A stretch of 64,000 nucleotides of DNA, taken from contig NC_064652.1 in NCBI RefSeq assembly GCF_001723175.1, positions 3,038,001 through 3,102,000 on the forward strand. The letters are read 5' to 3'. Positions within the stretch are counted from its first letter, which is position 1; every line of letters begins with the position of its first letter. A program made the position numbers and the translations under genes. Of this stretch, positions 49,855-62,489 are shown piece after piece. The notes beneath the pieces are model-generated. The model did no database searches and was not told the origin of the DNA. It saw only the letters and a list, made by a program, of their open reading frames with translations. The DNA is from Penicillium oxalicum (lineage: Eukaryota > Ascomycota > Eurotiomycetes > Eurotiales > Aspergillaceae).

Positions 49855-50307
49855 ATGTCTCAACATTCCACGGGTTCTGAGAGCCCTGCTATCCCTATCA
49901 CGGTGGAGTTCACGTACGACACCTCAATTCTCTAGCCCGATCAATCGACTTGGACTCACTTTTTATCTGTAGCGGCGGGCTCGAATTACTCTTCGGCAAT
50001 GAGCGAAAGCACAAGATCTCAGTCCCTTCGCGCACGAGCGACGGTAACCCGACCAATATTTCCCATCTCCTTCCATATCTTGTCGAGAATCTCATGCAGG
50101 ATCAACGGAAAGAATGTTCATCATGGAAGACAATGTGTATGTGCAATTGCCATGATTACTTCAAGTGCAGCAGCTGAACCCTAGCTCAGCCGACCGGGAA
50201 TTCTCGTCTTAATCAACGATGCCGATTGGGAGCTTGAGGGCGAAGAGAAATACGAAATTCAACCGGGCGACAACATTGTATTTGTCTCTACGCTACATGG
50301 AGGCTAG
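49855..50307 (+). CDS. urm1: Ubiquitin-related modifier Urm1, with apparent one-base deletion
   Basis: Ubiquitin-like sulfur carrier: thiocarboxylated at its C-terminal Gly-Gly by the Uba4 E1, it donates sulfur for 2-thiouridine at tRNA position 34 and can be conjugated to proteins. Exons 49855-49913, 49973-50136 and 50190-50307. Recognised by [18 protein letters not shown], the [19 protein letters not shown] block and the terminal VSTLHGG. Reading is continuous up to QDQRKE, then the conserved FIMEDNV follows in another frame: one base is missing near 50113-50117. Splicing from 50135 instead of 50137 would keep a frame open but replace the conserved strand with unrelated residues. About 113 aa if the base is restored. 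Confidence 0.88.
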
Positions 50308-50429
50308 CAACATGACCAGGAGACGGAACACAAACCAATGAACGAGGCAATAATTTGCTGAGGGTGAAAATCATTCTCCTTGGCGCGAGTCATGGCTGTT
50401 CCAAGCGGCTGGAGTGTACCAAAGCGGGC

Positions 50430-52772
50430 TCAAACCACATCCTCGACGTGCTGCTGAGAGATTCTCTCGGGCTCGCGAGGCGTGCGAAGTCCACTTGGAG
50501 TCCTCAAACCACTCTGCGGGGTCCTCGATCCGTCCAGTGGACTACCTAGACCTTGCATGGGGGAGACCATTCCGCTTGGGGGCACTGGAATCTTTAGATC
50601 TTCGGGCGAGGCAGGAATAATCTCTTCCGGGAGGTCGGGAATATGGATTCGGCGGGCTTCATTCTGGTAACTTTCCGGAATGATCTTTGAGATTTTTTTT
50701 GAAAATCAGTCCGCTGCCTAGACATCTCAAAAGTGATTAATCAAAGTCCTCTTACCTCGATAATTTCGTCTCGCGGGAATTCCAAGAAGGGAATGTCAGC
50801 TGCGTTACACGCCATGAGATATCCGTAAAGAACTCTCAGCACACTCTCGTGAGCAATGATGAGCAAATCATTCTGCTCTCGCTCTAATTCTAGAATCACA
50901 GGTTCAAGACGGACGGCAAGGTCGTGATAGGACTGTGGGGCAGGGTCAGTCCAAATTCAACAACGGCATCTTGGAGACAGCGTACCTCTGCACGGGGGTA
51001 CCGGTGGTGGTATGGGTCAAGCTCATGTTTGGCGACCTCGTCTGGCCACTCTGCGCGAATTCGTCTCTCCGACATCTGCTCGCACACACCAGGTTGAGCT
51101 GACTCATCTGAGACCGCTGACGGACCTTGTAACCCTTGTCGTAAAGATACTTTGCGGTCTCAACAGTGCGACGCCTGGTTGACGTCCAAACCTTCAGCGG
51201 CCGGAGTTCATAGCCTGTATCCCCACGTTGAATCATTTCTTGTTTCTCGGACTCCCGGTGGGCCAGTAGGCGGTCCGTCATCTTGCGGGCGTAATCATCA
51301 CCTTTTTCGGATAGACCAGAGTCAGACTTGTAGGAAAGATCTGTAGACACACCAGCCTGTCGAGAAAATCAGCATTGCTCTGCTCTATATCCCAGGGAGA
51401 TGATGGAGGCTTACTCGAACAAAGTATGTTCGTCGCGACTTGATGTGCAAGTTCAGTAGATAGAACACAATACGATTCGATAGGTAACCGAAGCTGACGT
51501 TGTTCACAATGAGTCGTTGTCCAGCATTGATCATCTGTCGAAGCTTTCAGTATGCGTGTGATAAGCGGAGAGAGCCAGGCAATCCAAACCTTGATGTAAT
51601 TCAAGTCCTTTTCCTCCATAGTCTGAAATTGGGGAATACGCGAGGAGATTCGAGTCAAATAATGCCGGACCGCTTCTTCTGGTGTCCACGACACGTACTG
51701 TTGATAAGTAAGCGGGTGGCCTGGATCACTGGCCTAATCATGTTGCACTTACATCTGGCGATGAGATCTTGACTCGGCGAACATTTTCTTCAATGATACG
51801 CTCATCATCACACCAGGACTCAATAAAAAGGGTCTGGAGTTGAGTGGGTCCGTCAGCATCGATTCTTCTTTATCATTTGAGTGCAAGTGCACACCTCTAT
51901 ATCATGCTTGGCGAATTCCTTGGCAAGCGAACGCCGTCCTGAGGCCAAGGGATTGACCGCGTCGTATATCGCAATCTGTCCATTTTCATGGTTCAGGAAG
52001 TGGTAGATATCTTCGCGGCACTTGCGTACAATCTTCTGCCGAAGGAGGACAGATGATGCGGATGCTTCAGATGATATTAACAAAAACGGCTCATCAGACT
52101 GCGAACTTGTTTACGCTTACCATTGACAAAGAAATAATCTTCTGGCATATCCTCACCAAAGGGAATAGTTGCTCTTCGGTAATCACCGAGATGGAAAATT
52201 CTCGTCTTGACCCCAAGCCTTCGTCGGTGTTAGTTGGGGAAAGAATGACGCTTGGAATGGAATAACGCTGTGGCCCAGTCTCACATAAACTTACCATCTC
52301 AGGTAACGAGCTAAAGCCACAGAAATGTGTCTATTGCATTTTGATCTTGGTCAGATCCACATCATTGATGTTGACTTGGAAGACATTCAATCAAACTTAC
52401 GTTTTCCCTCTAGCGGGCAATCCGACTGTGATAATCACAATACGTCCAGAGTGAAAAAGCCGGCCTGATTCAGTACTGTACAACTGGGCTGGGGCCAGAT
52501 CGGCCTTTTCTGGTAAGTCATGAATGGCGTCCACAAAAATGGATGACTTCCGCCGGAACTGCGGAGAGTTGGCCACAATTTCCGCTGTACTAAACTGACG
52601 TCAATAAAACTCGGGTGAAAACGAGGGAAGCTTGAAGTTTCATGCTGGTCTTGTTGTAATTTATTTGGGCAGGCCACGAATTTCAATTGCGCTTCTTCGA
52701 ACTTGAGCGTGCCTAGGTACACAACAAGCAGGGACTGTGGTGAATGTGGTGGACTTACAGTAAAGTATCCAT
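50430..52772 (-). CDS. 6-phosphofructo-2-kinase / fructose-2,6-bisphosphatase-like, phosphatase site degenerate
   Basis: Makes fructose-2,6-bisphosphate, the cytosolic activator of glycolysis. Eleven exons: 52772-52759, 52589-52401, 52330-52295, 52218-52121, 52064-51895, 51833-51753, 51697-51590, 51534-51415, 51356-50986, 50932-50756 and 50684-50430; about 539 aa. The kinase domain has Walker A GLPARGKT (61-68), then RIFHLGDYRRATIPFGEDMP and IYDAVNPLASGRR. In the histidine-phosphatase domain the RHG signature reads RAG (about 272-274), so the phospho-accepting His is absent, though the second His (IIAHESVLRVL) remains. Exon 9 lacks one base near 51089-51096, between SQMSQLN and the conserved GVCEQMSERR. 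The Pro/Ser/Thr-rich tail has possible phosphorylation sites. Its 3' end lies 122 bases from that of urm1. Confidence 0.92.
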
Positions 52773-53576
52773 GATGGCGGGGCCAACGGATAGACGACGA
52801 TAACCGAGGTCTGCCTAAAGATTGAACCGGTCAAATGTGGTGAGCTTGTTCGTGACCTATGGGACGCTCAATTCAGCATTTATTCAATCGAGAGCAGATT
52901 GACTCAGTTGGCGAGATCCTCGTTCCGAAAGAAGAGAGTGACAGATGATGAAAGAGCGCTGGTGGAAGGCGGTAGAAACGATAACGATAAATGGCAGGTG
53001 TAGATATCGGGTGGATCCTCACCTCAACTAGCGCGTAGGTAATGTATGGGAGTACTAAAGCTTCAACATCTGAACATTTGGGATTCAGTCTGAGTGGATA
53101 TTTTTGATAAGAGCGCTATTTGCTTCAGTTATAGATTCAAGGTTTCTGGGAGTGTATGATCTTTATTAGACTAGGCAGAATCCTTCAATCGCATACCAAG
53201 TGTAGGATTTCGCCGAGTACTGCGACACGTCCGAGAATGCCCGGAGTGCTTACCTAAGGTAGCCCCGGCGGACAGCAGCAACCAAAGACGCTACGCAATT
53301 GGCAATTTTCAAACTGGAAAGTCTTCAGCTCGGCTTCACTCAAGACCATCAATATCTCAAGTCAACCATCCTTGACTCTTCTCCGAACGGAGATCACCTA
53401 CCGTTTTCTCCCATCAACACTCACCTGATCTGAGACGTTTGCTCGTCCCAAACCCCCCCGGGCTGGTCTCTGTTTTCTCTGGCCTTGCTTCTTTCTTCCT
53501 TGTTGTCAACGATCTATCCCGTTGACCGAGTATCGCGTGCCAGCGCCTTCGAAATCGAACTCACATACCCTGCAAC
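52773..53576. promoter_or_regulatory. Divergent promoter region 6PF2K/tom40
   Basis: About 800 bases between two start codons. Immediately before tom40 the leader is CT-rich (53400-53540), as in highly expressed fungal genes. No other gene is seen. Confidence 0.4.
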
Positions 53577-54802
53577 ATGGCCGACCTCACATCATCTCTC
53601 TCCGTTCTTACGGAAAACCCCGCGATGGCAATCGTGAACGACCTTTACACCTCGTTCTCGGAGCGTCGGGCGTTGCTGAACCTGCCTAACCCCGGTACTG
53701 TGGACAACATCGCGCGTGAGGTGCAGAAGGAGGTTCTGCTGTCCAATTTCATGTTCTCCGGCCTCCGTGCCGATTTGACCAAGGTCTTTGGCATGTCTCC
53801 TCTCTTCCGCGTGTCCCATGCCTTCTCAATGGGAGGCTCGGGCAATCTGCCGCCCTACGCCTTCTCCTCGATGTACGGCAGCCCCAAGGTAAGCTTGAAG
53901 CTCTCCAGCCCCGATTCATTGGCAACAACCTCGACCTTTGGTTTGCGGATGGCTGACTTTCATGTTTTCCAACGCAGGTCTTCATGCAAGGTAACCTCGG
54001 CAGTGACGGCACCCTCTCCGCCGTCTACAATTGGCGCTGGAACCAGGCCCTTGTCACCAAGACCAATGCTCAGATCATGCCCGGTGGTGGCCAAGGTCTG
54101 ATGCAGATCGACAATGACTACACTGGCAAGGATTTCTCTGCATCTCTGAAAGCATTCAACCCATCCTTCCTCGAGGGCGGTTTGACTGGTATCTTCGTTG
54201 GTAGCTACCTGCAGTCCGTCACCCCCGGCCTCGCTCTCGGTTTCGAGGCGATTTGGCAGCGCCAGGGTCTGAATGCTCGCCCCGAGACCGCTCTCTCGTA
54301 CTGCGCCAAGTATAAGGGTGACGACTGGATTGGTACCGCTCAGTTGCAGGCTCAGGGCACCTTTGCCGCTACCTACTGGCGTAAGCTGTCCGAGCGCGTT
54401 GAGGCTGGTGTCGACATGAATCTCCAGTTCGCCCCCAACGCCGCTGCAATGATGATGGGTGGCCCGAGCCGCGATGGTACCACTGCTATTGGTGCCAAGT
54501 ACGACTTCCGCGCCTCTTCCTTCCGCGCTCAGGTTGACAGTGCTGGTAAGGTCAGCTGTCTGTTGGAGAAGCGCATCGCCATGCCCATTTCTTTGACTTT
54601 CGCTGGTGAGATTGACCAGGCCAAGGTAAGACAAAATCACTATCTCCGAGTTACCATCCTTAGCGTGTGATCGCTAACTTTTCTTTTCTTCTTGTAGCAA
54701 ACGGCCAAGGTTGGCCTTGCTGTCTCTTTGGAGATTGCTGGCGAGGAGTTGATGGAGCAGCAGGAGAAGGCTGACCCTAACATGATGCCCCCTCCTTTCT
54801 AA
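53577..54802 (+). CDS. tom40: Mitochondrial outer-membrane import pore Tom40
   Basis: Beta-barrel channel of the TOM complex through which nearly all nuclear-encoded mitochondrial proteins enter. Exons 53577-53888, 53978-54625 and 54698-54802 give 354 aa, matching fungal Tom40. Recognised by NPGTVDNIAREVQKEVLLSN, FMFSGLRADLTKVF, DFSASLKAFNPSFLEGGLTG, IFVGSYLQSVTP, GLGFEA-type strands (ALGFEAIWQRQGL), GAKYDFRASSFRAQVDSAGK and the final strands before EEELMEQQ-like residues and MMPPPF. VDAC porin was considered, but the N-terminal helix and conserved Tom40 blocks exclude it. There is no cleavable signal, as expected. It would import the products of rsm10, msw1 and mtq1 in this window. Confidence 0.95.
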
Positions 54803-57800
54803 GCCCATAAATCTTTTCTTCTCATTCCGCCTTCGAAATGTGCCCATTCTCGACTCCTCTTGGGGCTCCTTCGCAAAACATATTGCTAGGGCGCCCCGAG
54901 AGGGCTAATCACCCCCCTTTCGACCACTCTGTTTTATTAGTACTCTTTCTCCCATCCCATCACCTTTTCTCCCCATAGTTTGAACCGACATGGGCACGTC
55001 ACTTTCCCCCTTTGTCTCTCTTCCTCGGTACGGACCGCCCTGTTCCAGGGTCACTGAAATCGGCGGCACCTGTTTGGCGCCAAGGGTGAGTACTCGCATG
55101 ACCTGTATAGATTCACATCGTTTTTCCTGTTACCATCGGTGTCCAATTCAACTCCGTCTCTTTTCCTTTTTCCTCCCGGCATTGTTTCCTCGCTGCAGTT
55201 CAGCTTCTTTTGTTCGTCTTTTTGTCTGATATCCGCCACTCCCAGTGCGTCTTTGCGTCCTGGTTTCATCTTGTGGCAAACGCGTTCTCTCGCCCTGCCG
55301 AAGCTTGAGATAGCCCATTCCTGTTTTGACATTGTACGTGCTTGCGTTCGAAGACTACGACGTTCTGATGTGGCGTGGAGCATGATAAGAGGACTATCAA
55401 GGCTGGAGTGGACGGACCAGGGCATAAGCAGGAGCAGGGATACAGGATATCCGTGGCAGAGATGATGTCTGGTTATGATCTTGCATCATAGACGGACCAA
55501 TGTAAAACAGTCTTCGAACCCTCAATTCCAGCGAATTTTCCCGTGCTTAAAACTGGCTGTGAAGCCTTGAACCCTTTCGCCTTGACGCGTCTCTCTTGCT
55601 GTATGGACGTAGTACAAAGACCAGACGAATTCTCTTTTGTCCAAACATTCACGTATCGGTCCTCGCTGACCATTGTTCCCTGCAGAGAAGACCGCCGGTG
55701 ACACCATGCGTGCCTCTGGTGGCCACTTTCCTTTCCCTGATATCTGACCAGAGGACGACTCTGCAGATGCTGATATTATTCGTCCACCGGTGATGCTCGA
55801 GAGTTCCTCGATCTTTCCTCCATCTTCACTCCACGGTCGAATACACCCAAGCTAGCCTTTGCGCTGGAGCATGATTGTCGTTGGTATACATGAGAAGAAT
55901 GATTGCATTGTGTCTCGAAAAACAAACAGAAGAAGATATAGACAACAGGGACATCAATCATGACCCTTTCCACCCTCTGTAATTAATCTGCTCAACAGAT
56001 TGGCAACCATATTGACTCACGCTATCTCAACCCTTGTCAGCTTGTAGGTCAGCCAGTATTTACCCGCTAGGCTGCACGGGGTGGCAGATCCCCATATCCA
56101 TGGGATATTGAGAGTGTATAGAACATTCATTGAAAGTATTCTTGATGGTTTTTGAGAATCGAACAGGTAGCGACGCGCAGTATGGAGAGTCATTTGTTCA
56201 GTGTCTATTTTGGATCGTCAAAAGCCGTCCCTGGTGCTTTACCAAATCACGTTTCGACTGACTAGTCTATTTCGATGTTGGAGAGTCAGAGAGAATCGAG
56301 AATCGAGAATCATGGCTACGCGTGTATTCAATCGATGAGGCGAGGGTAACACTCGAGTGGCCACGATTCCATCTTTCTAACTGTTCTCTTAATGAAAAGG
56401 CTATATGCCTATCTCAGGCCTTTGGAGAGATAAAGACGGAAAAATCTAACTGGTCTGTACATGGAAGATAGTCTACGCTCTATGATGATGCTTGGATTAT
56501 GGGTTCAATATAAGGAATTTCTACATGTACACATGTACCTTTGGCAATCTTGCTGTCAGAAGCAGGGACAAATGCAACGAGTGTGATAGATTGTAGTTCC
56601 ATCTGATGTAGACAGTTCAACGTGGATTTTCCTTTACATACTTGTTTCTTGTTAAGGTTTGAGAGATGTATGTGATACATATACACTACATTCATCGTTC
56701 AATATCGTAAAACATTAACCACTGTAACCGGGTCCCACAGTCGTACAATACTGAATACAACCACTACTGGAGAAAGGACAAATGTCCCTGGGACCAGCAG
56801 TGCTCCAGTTCACCCCCCGCCGCGACCAAGTGTTGGCTCTGGTGGCTCATTTCCTTGAAATGAATCCAATTTTAGTTGTGGAGAACGGTCCACTTGGATG
56901 GGGCGTGGATTTCTCTGGTTCGCAAGATTAATGAATGGCCTGCACCGATTTGATTTGATTTGATTTGGAGCGGCGCCGGCGGAGAGGAGTGGAGTGGACT
57001 TGTAAGTTCTCACGCGAGTTCTCAGATCTTGCATTGATTGGACCAAATCGGGTTGCGCGCGGCGGCTGTCACTTGGATGTGTACTGGAAAGAGTCTTTTT
57101 TTTGACTTTGAGGAGCTCTGAGCGCTAAAGGTCAGTGTCTATATGATGTTGCAGTACCATGGGTGATCATAATTTGGCATGTCAGCATTGATTATATGGT
57201 CGGCTCTGTTGATTTTTCTTTTTTCTTCTGTTTCTTCTTCCCCTAAGAAACATGATGTTGAGGGTATGAGAGTAGCCCGATTATTTATTTGTTTGCCTCC
57301 ACGTTATTCATAATTTCTTCCATTGTACCCACTCTCTACATAAGAAGCCTTGTCTTGCCTACCTATCTCAACCGATATCTGTACCACTTCGTAGAGGTCC
57401 ACTCTTCAACGATGGCCCGAGTGCAGATATGGTATCTCAATAAATGACCGTTTCAGCTTTAAACCTCAGCCCCGTTTGACCCCACAGAACAACCTTACTA
57501 TGAAAGACGCTCCATTCTATTCAGCGTGGTGTTCTGCCTCAACTTCCTGACCTCTTTCTTAGGATGAAGTCGATATGACCTATGATATAGAATATCAGCA
57601 TAGAGACTAGAAAGACCCCCCGAGTGTCTAGATTGGCGCGATATTTCATGGATGAAACCAGTCAAACAAGCCCACTTACAATAACAGCCGAGTCCAGCTT
57701 GCCCATCTACCCCCTTTCCCCTTTCCCCTACCTCCCCAGCCGCTACTCGAGAACATTTGTGCTCGAGCCTTTGGACGTGAAACGACCGAAACATTCTCGG

Positions 57801-60800
57801 AGCCGAAGGAGGTTTGGCGCGGCATGCCGCATACTTTTAAAATTCCTCACCACTACCTACAAACAGTCGGACACGGTTGTTTCGGCGAAAATCGGACATA
57901 TTCTTGACCAGGGGTACATTCTATGGTCCATTCGTTTCAGAAAGTCTGGTTCAGGAGCGAATACACACGTTCCCCCCCTCATAGGCGTGCAGGGCGAGAT
58001 TAATGCACCCTCATGTAGATCGTCCGTTACAAACTTGACAGATTCCCTGTGTCCGTGGCTCGCTAAGAGAAAATCGAGGATATTGAAATGGTTTGCCGTG
58101 GATTCGTGGCTTGAAAGTGAAGTTTCATTCATTCTTGAATGCTGGATTCTCATTTTATAGTTTTCCGAGCCCTGCAATCACTATGTTCTCATTCGGATTT
58201 TCAAGATTTAGATTGCCTCGTGGACACTTTTGTGCATTGTGTGCATTTGATATTTCGCATATCTAACGCTCACAGAGTCTCCGGGTTATTCGGTAGCTTT
58301 ATTGAGACAGGCTCACAAATGCAGTTTCCAAACTATGACGCTATTTTTTAATTGAACTTTGGAATAGCCACCAGATTTGACTGGGCAAGTCCTTGTCAGT
58401 GTGATCTCTGGTTCGTCTCTCAGGTCCCCCACCAGAGGCTCATGTATCTGACGACCTCGAACTTGACCAGTACTGATCAATCTATATTTTTCAACCCTGA
58501 TTGATAGAATCACCATTGCTGATGCAGTGTTGGCTTTGACTCTTCGAAAATATTCCATAGAGCAGTAGACCACATCTCCAGTCACTGATTTTCCTGCCCA
58601 CGTGTTCAATAATTGGAAGAAGCCTGGTGCGGCACTCTGGAATGTTTTTCATATCCCCCTTGCCTTGGTACCTGTAAAATCTGTGACCGCAACCAGTGTG
58701 GACGACCCGTATGCATGACAATATATCAGATGTCTAGCATTCCTTGTGCCCTCATGCGTTGAATGGTTTACATAGATATTCATGTCACTTGCACCTCCTC
58801 ATCTCTAGGTACCTAGCGTATAAAATCGAATCAACAAGTCTAGAGACATGGAAAAGGGGATTAGCGTGCCGATACTAATTTCCTATTACGCCGTAGCATA
58901 CCGGCGTTGATAATCTACAATGTTGCCCTTGTTAGAGGCGCGTAGTTTGTCCTAGTTTTAGATGCATCGACTAGCGCGTTTAGTGATTTTGCAATCTGGA
59001 TTTTGAGATGATGAGATACACCGAGACCATATAGGTTGAAAGTCCTCAGCATCTCCATTCTTCTATCATGGTTTCAGAAAAAAAACAATCAAGGCACAGT
59101 AGTGGGTGAGTATATGTAGATATTCAGCATATGCAAAGTGTATTTAGAGATGTCGAGAACTGGGAATAAGCGTGATCACTGCTGCATGGTCTACTGTAGA
59201 GCGACATCTAGCTGAGTACCTGATATACCCTGAAGGTCTACCCGGGAGATACCACTATCTCATTTGGCAGTCTCCATACGCTACAGAATATCCTCCAGAT
59301 TCCAGAGACAACTTTTGATTAAATCATTTCTCCCGAGTCTTCGGGCCCGAGAAAAAAAAGCTCATGACAAATATTCAATTGCACACAAGCTTCTTGCCCT
59401 TCCCGACGATTGAAACAGTATACAAAATGATTGTTGCCCCAGACGCATATGGTACACATCGCCACCATGTGCTGTCCTATAAAGTATTACGCATAGTCTG
59501 TACTACAGATTCCGTAGTAGTATATCACATCTACATCTATTTGTATACAACGGCTCCCAAATATTCCCATGTTAATTTTATACATCAAAGACATGATCCA
59601 TCCCCATCGATCGCCGATCGCTCGTTCTACATGCAGTCATCAGGGAGTCATCTTGCGGGTATATCTAGCCCCAAGTGTACTAGTCAACTCACTTGGTTCC
59701 ATTTGCCCGTACACTACTAGACTCTTGCCTCCGACCCCTTCCCCACACAGGCTCTCATCGTCCGATTAATGAAGATGGTTCGTTCATTAATATTGTATGT
59801 ACTGTACATCACAATCAAAATCGACATGGGCCCGTCGATGATGAAATTTACCCTTTTTTTGGGGCCTCTTACCCTGCATATCTGGGGCTCGAACCCCCGT
59901 GTGGGTCGGTGGCCCCGAGGGGGGATTGGAGATGGATCACTCGCTTTGGTCGTCGCTATTGTTGTGAGCGAGTGCCGATGCAGATGGTAGAAAAGAAAGT
60001 GGCAAGGGACGAGGGGGGTAAAGGTACTAGCGACTCATCGTAGTGACTTTGTACCGAGTTCGATAGGACCATGCATTTGACGTCATCACGAGAGAGGAGG
60101 CTGGGTAAGAGATGAACCGCCGAATCTGGTGAAGCATAGAGGCGGGACTGGAAAGTTACAGTATATATTTACTATTTTATTTGGCTGGATCGCACTGTCA
60201 CGTAGATAATTGACGGATAGTCTTATGATATTACTGAATGTAGAAAATCCAGTACTCACGGGTGCGACATTGACGTCTACCGGGAATGGGCACGGTGCGA
60301 GCCAAATCCCGAGAGACGATAAATCATGGAGTGAAGAGGGATTCACTCGACCAGATGTGAAGAGTAGAATAGTGATGCTGCTCAGGTCCTCCCCCTCCCC
60401 TGGATGGGCGGTCGAGGAGGGACCGGATCACTTGTGATTCGACGTTGGATGGACATGCGGCAGGGACGTGATCTTCAAAGATGATGGGCAACTCTCGACT
60501 GAAACGATTAACATGATGATTGTTTTGATATTTTCGCTTCACAGGGAGACCGTTTGGTGGTCTATGCCGCAGCAGATGCGCTTCATTTCAGATCTGACAT
60601 GGTGTGGAATCGATTGAATCGATGAATTTTGGAATCATAGATGAGCATTCGAAAGAGTCAAGCAGAGAGTTCTTCATAGTTACCGTACTGGGTGGTAATT
60701 TTGCTCCAAGAAACCAGTGACCGTAGGGCTTCATTATTATATAATACATATTGTATGGCGTTGGTATGCATGTACAGTACAATTGTATACACATTCCACA

Positions 60801-62454
60801 TTTGCGCATGGGTCTTTACTCTTGCCAGCCCCTGCGATCAAGTCTGCTGCAGTGCTTGTCAGGTCCATAGTCCAAGTGGGCCCTAGGCAAAATCAGGCAA
60901 GACGTTTGATTTGAATCCGGAGCTCAAGAGACCATGTCTGTCCTGATTGGATCGGCATGGCGCGCGCTGGGACTTGCGAGTCGAAAAAAAACAAGAAGAA
61001 ATTCGATCCAGTGAGACCCCGTCCAAAACGAGTCGTTTTGACGCTTAATCTGCACAGTGCCACCCATGTTCGACTACGACTATACTCAGCCGACTGTACT
61101 CAGCACTCTACTATGTCATGCCCTTCCCATATCCAACACCTTTCACCTAGCTGTGTCGCCCTTTTCAGCAATCTGTGCAAGATGGACATGAGACGCCTCC
61201 TTGAAAAAAAATGTAGGAAATCTTTTGATCCGATACAATCTCTTTTGTCCCCCTCCCCCCTTTTTGTTTTCATTTTTTTCCCCGAGATGGTGCCTTGTTC
61301 TGCCCAATGCACATTGTACAGACGCATGGATGTCCCTGTAGCCGATGCGATGCACTCAAGATTTGGAAGATGCTTGGGGCCATACCATTGACGCAGATGG
61401 CTCAACGCGGACTAGTTTCTTCGGTGGGGCCTTTGACTTTTCCGCGCTCGTTTCGTTTCCTCGACCGCCGGCTGCGCAGTGCACTGCCCACATACCCAAA
61501 CATAACCTACAGAGAGGTACACACTACTCGTCCGTACACTGGTCGATTCGCATACCTGATATATGTAAGACTTCGAAACCCTTGTAAGGGTAATAATTCA
61601 TCATCCATAATCATGAGTGAATACCCTCTACTGCTCAAGGTTTAACCGCCGATGAACCATTTTCGGCCAGATGCAGCTCAGGTCGTGCCCGGTTCTTCTG
61701 CACTTGTCCCGATTCTCTTCCACACGGGAGGGGACTCACTTGGATCGTTGGGCCCCCTGGGCACCCAACGGGGCTGGGGGAAGGCGTTGGGAACGGGACG
61801 GCCTCGCAGGGCTACTGTCGAATGGACTCGGATTCATGGGAATACAATATGGAGGATGCACGTACTTATTGTCCCTTGATTCAAGATTGATCAACCGCAT
61901 GCCACGCTACATCATTTGACAGAATCCATGTTCAGTGGTTCTTTGATTCTTCGATTCCTGACTAGTCTCTTCCCTTCCCGTGCCTGACACTCACTATATA
62001 CTAGTGCAGTTCCACTGCCCCCGCGGCCTTTGCCCCAGCTGGGAGGGTTGGGTCGGGATGGCAGACATGACTCGATGAGAGAATTACGCCACCTAGCAAG
62101 CACATGGTGGAGAATCAATGTGGATTAAAAACTGCTCAGGGAGCAATTCTACTATATCAAAGTAACACATCTATTGACACCAAATAGACTGTCCACACAG
62201 TACAGTACACATCCATATCCCTCGCTCACTGACCCAGTAGTGCAAAACAACCACGATTTTGATTCATCCTCAACCAGAGGAGGGGAGAAAAAAGGAGACA
62301 ATCGATGCACTTGAAAAGCTGATCAAAGTGCGCTATTTTCCAAATCCTGGGTACCTCTGTTGCAGGTGTATCCTTCCATCAATCATATCCTACTAGGCCC
62401 GGGCATGTATGCAGTGCAGTGCAGTGGCCCGAAACCTACTCACAAAGACTCCCT

Positions 62455-62489
<35 letters not shown>

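Noticed and set aside
59870..59990. A T-loop-like GGTTCGAGCCCC on the minus strand, possible tRNA
   Set aside because: No A box, no anticodon stem and no acceptor stem can be placed at the right distance.
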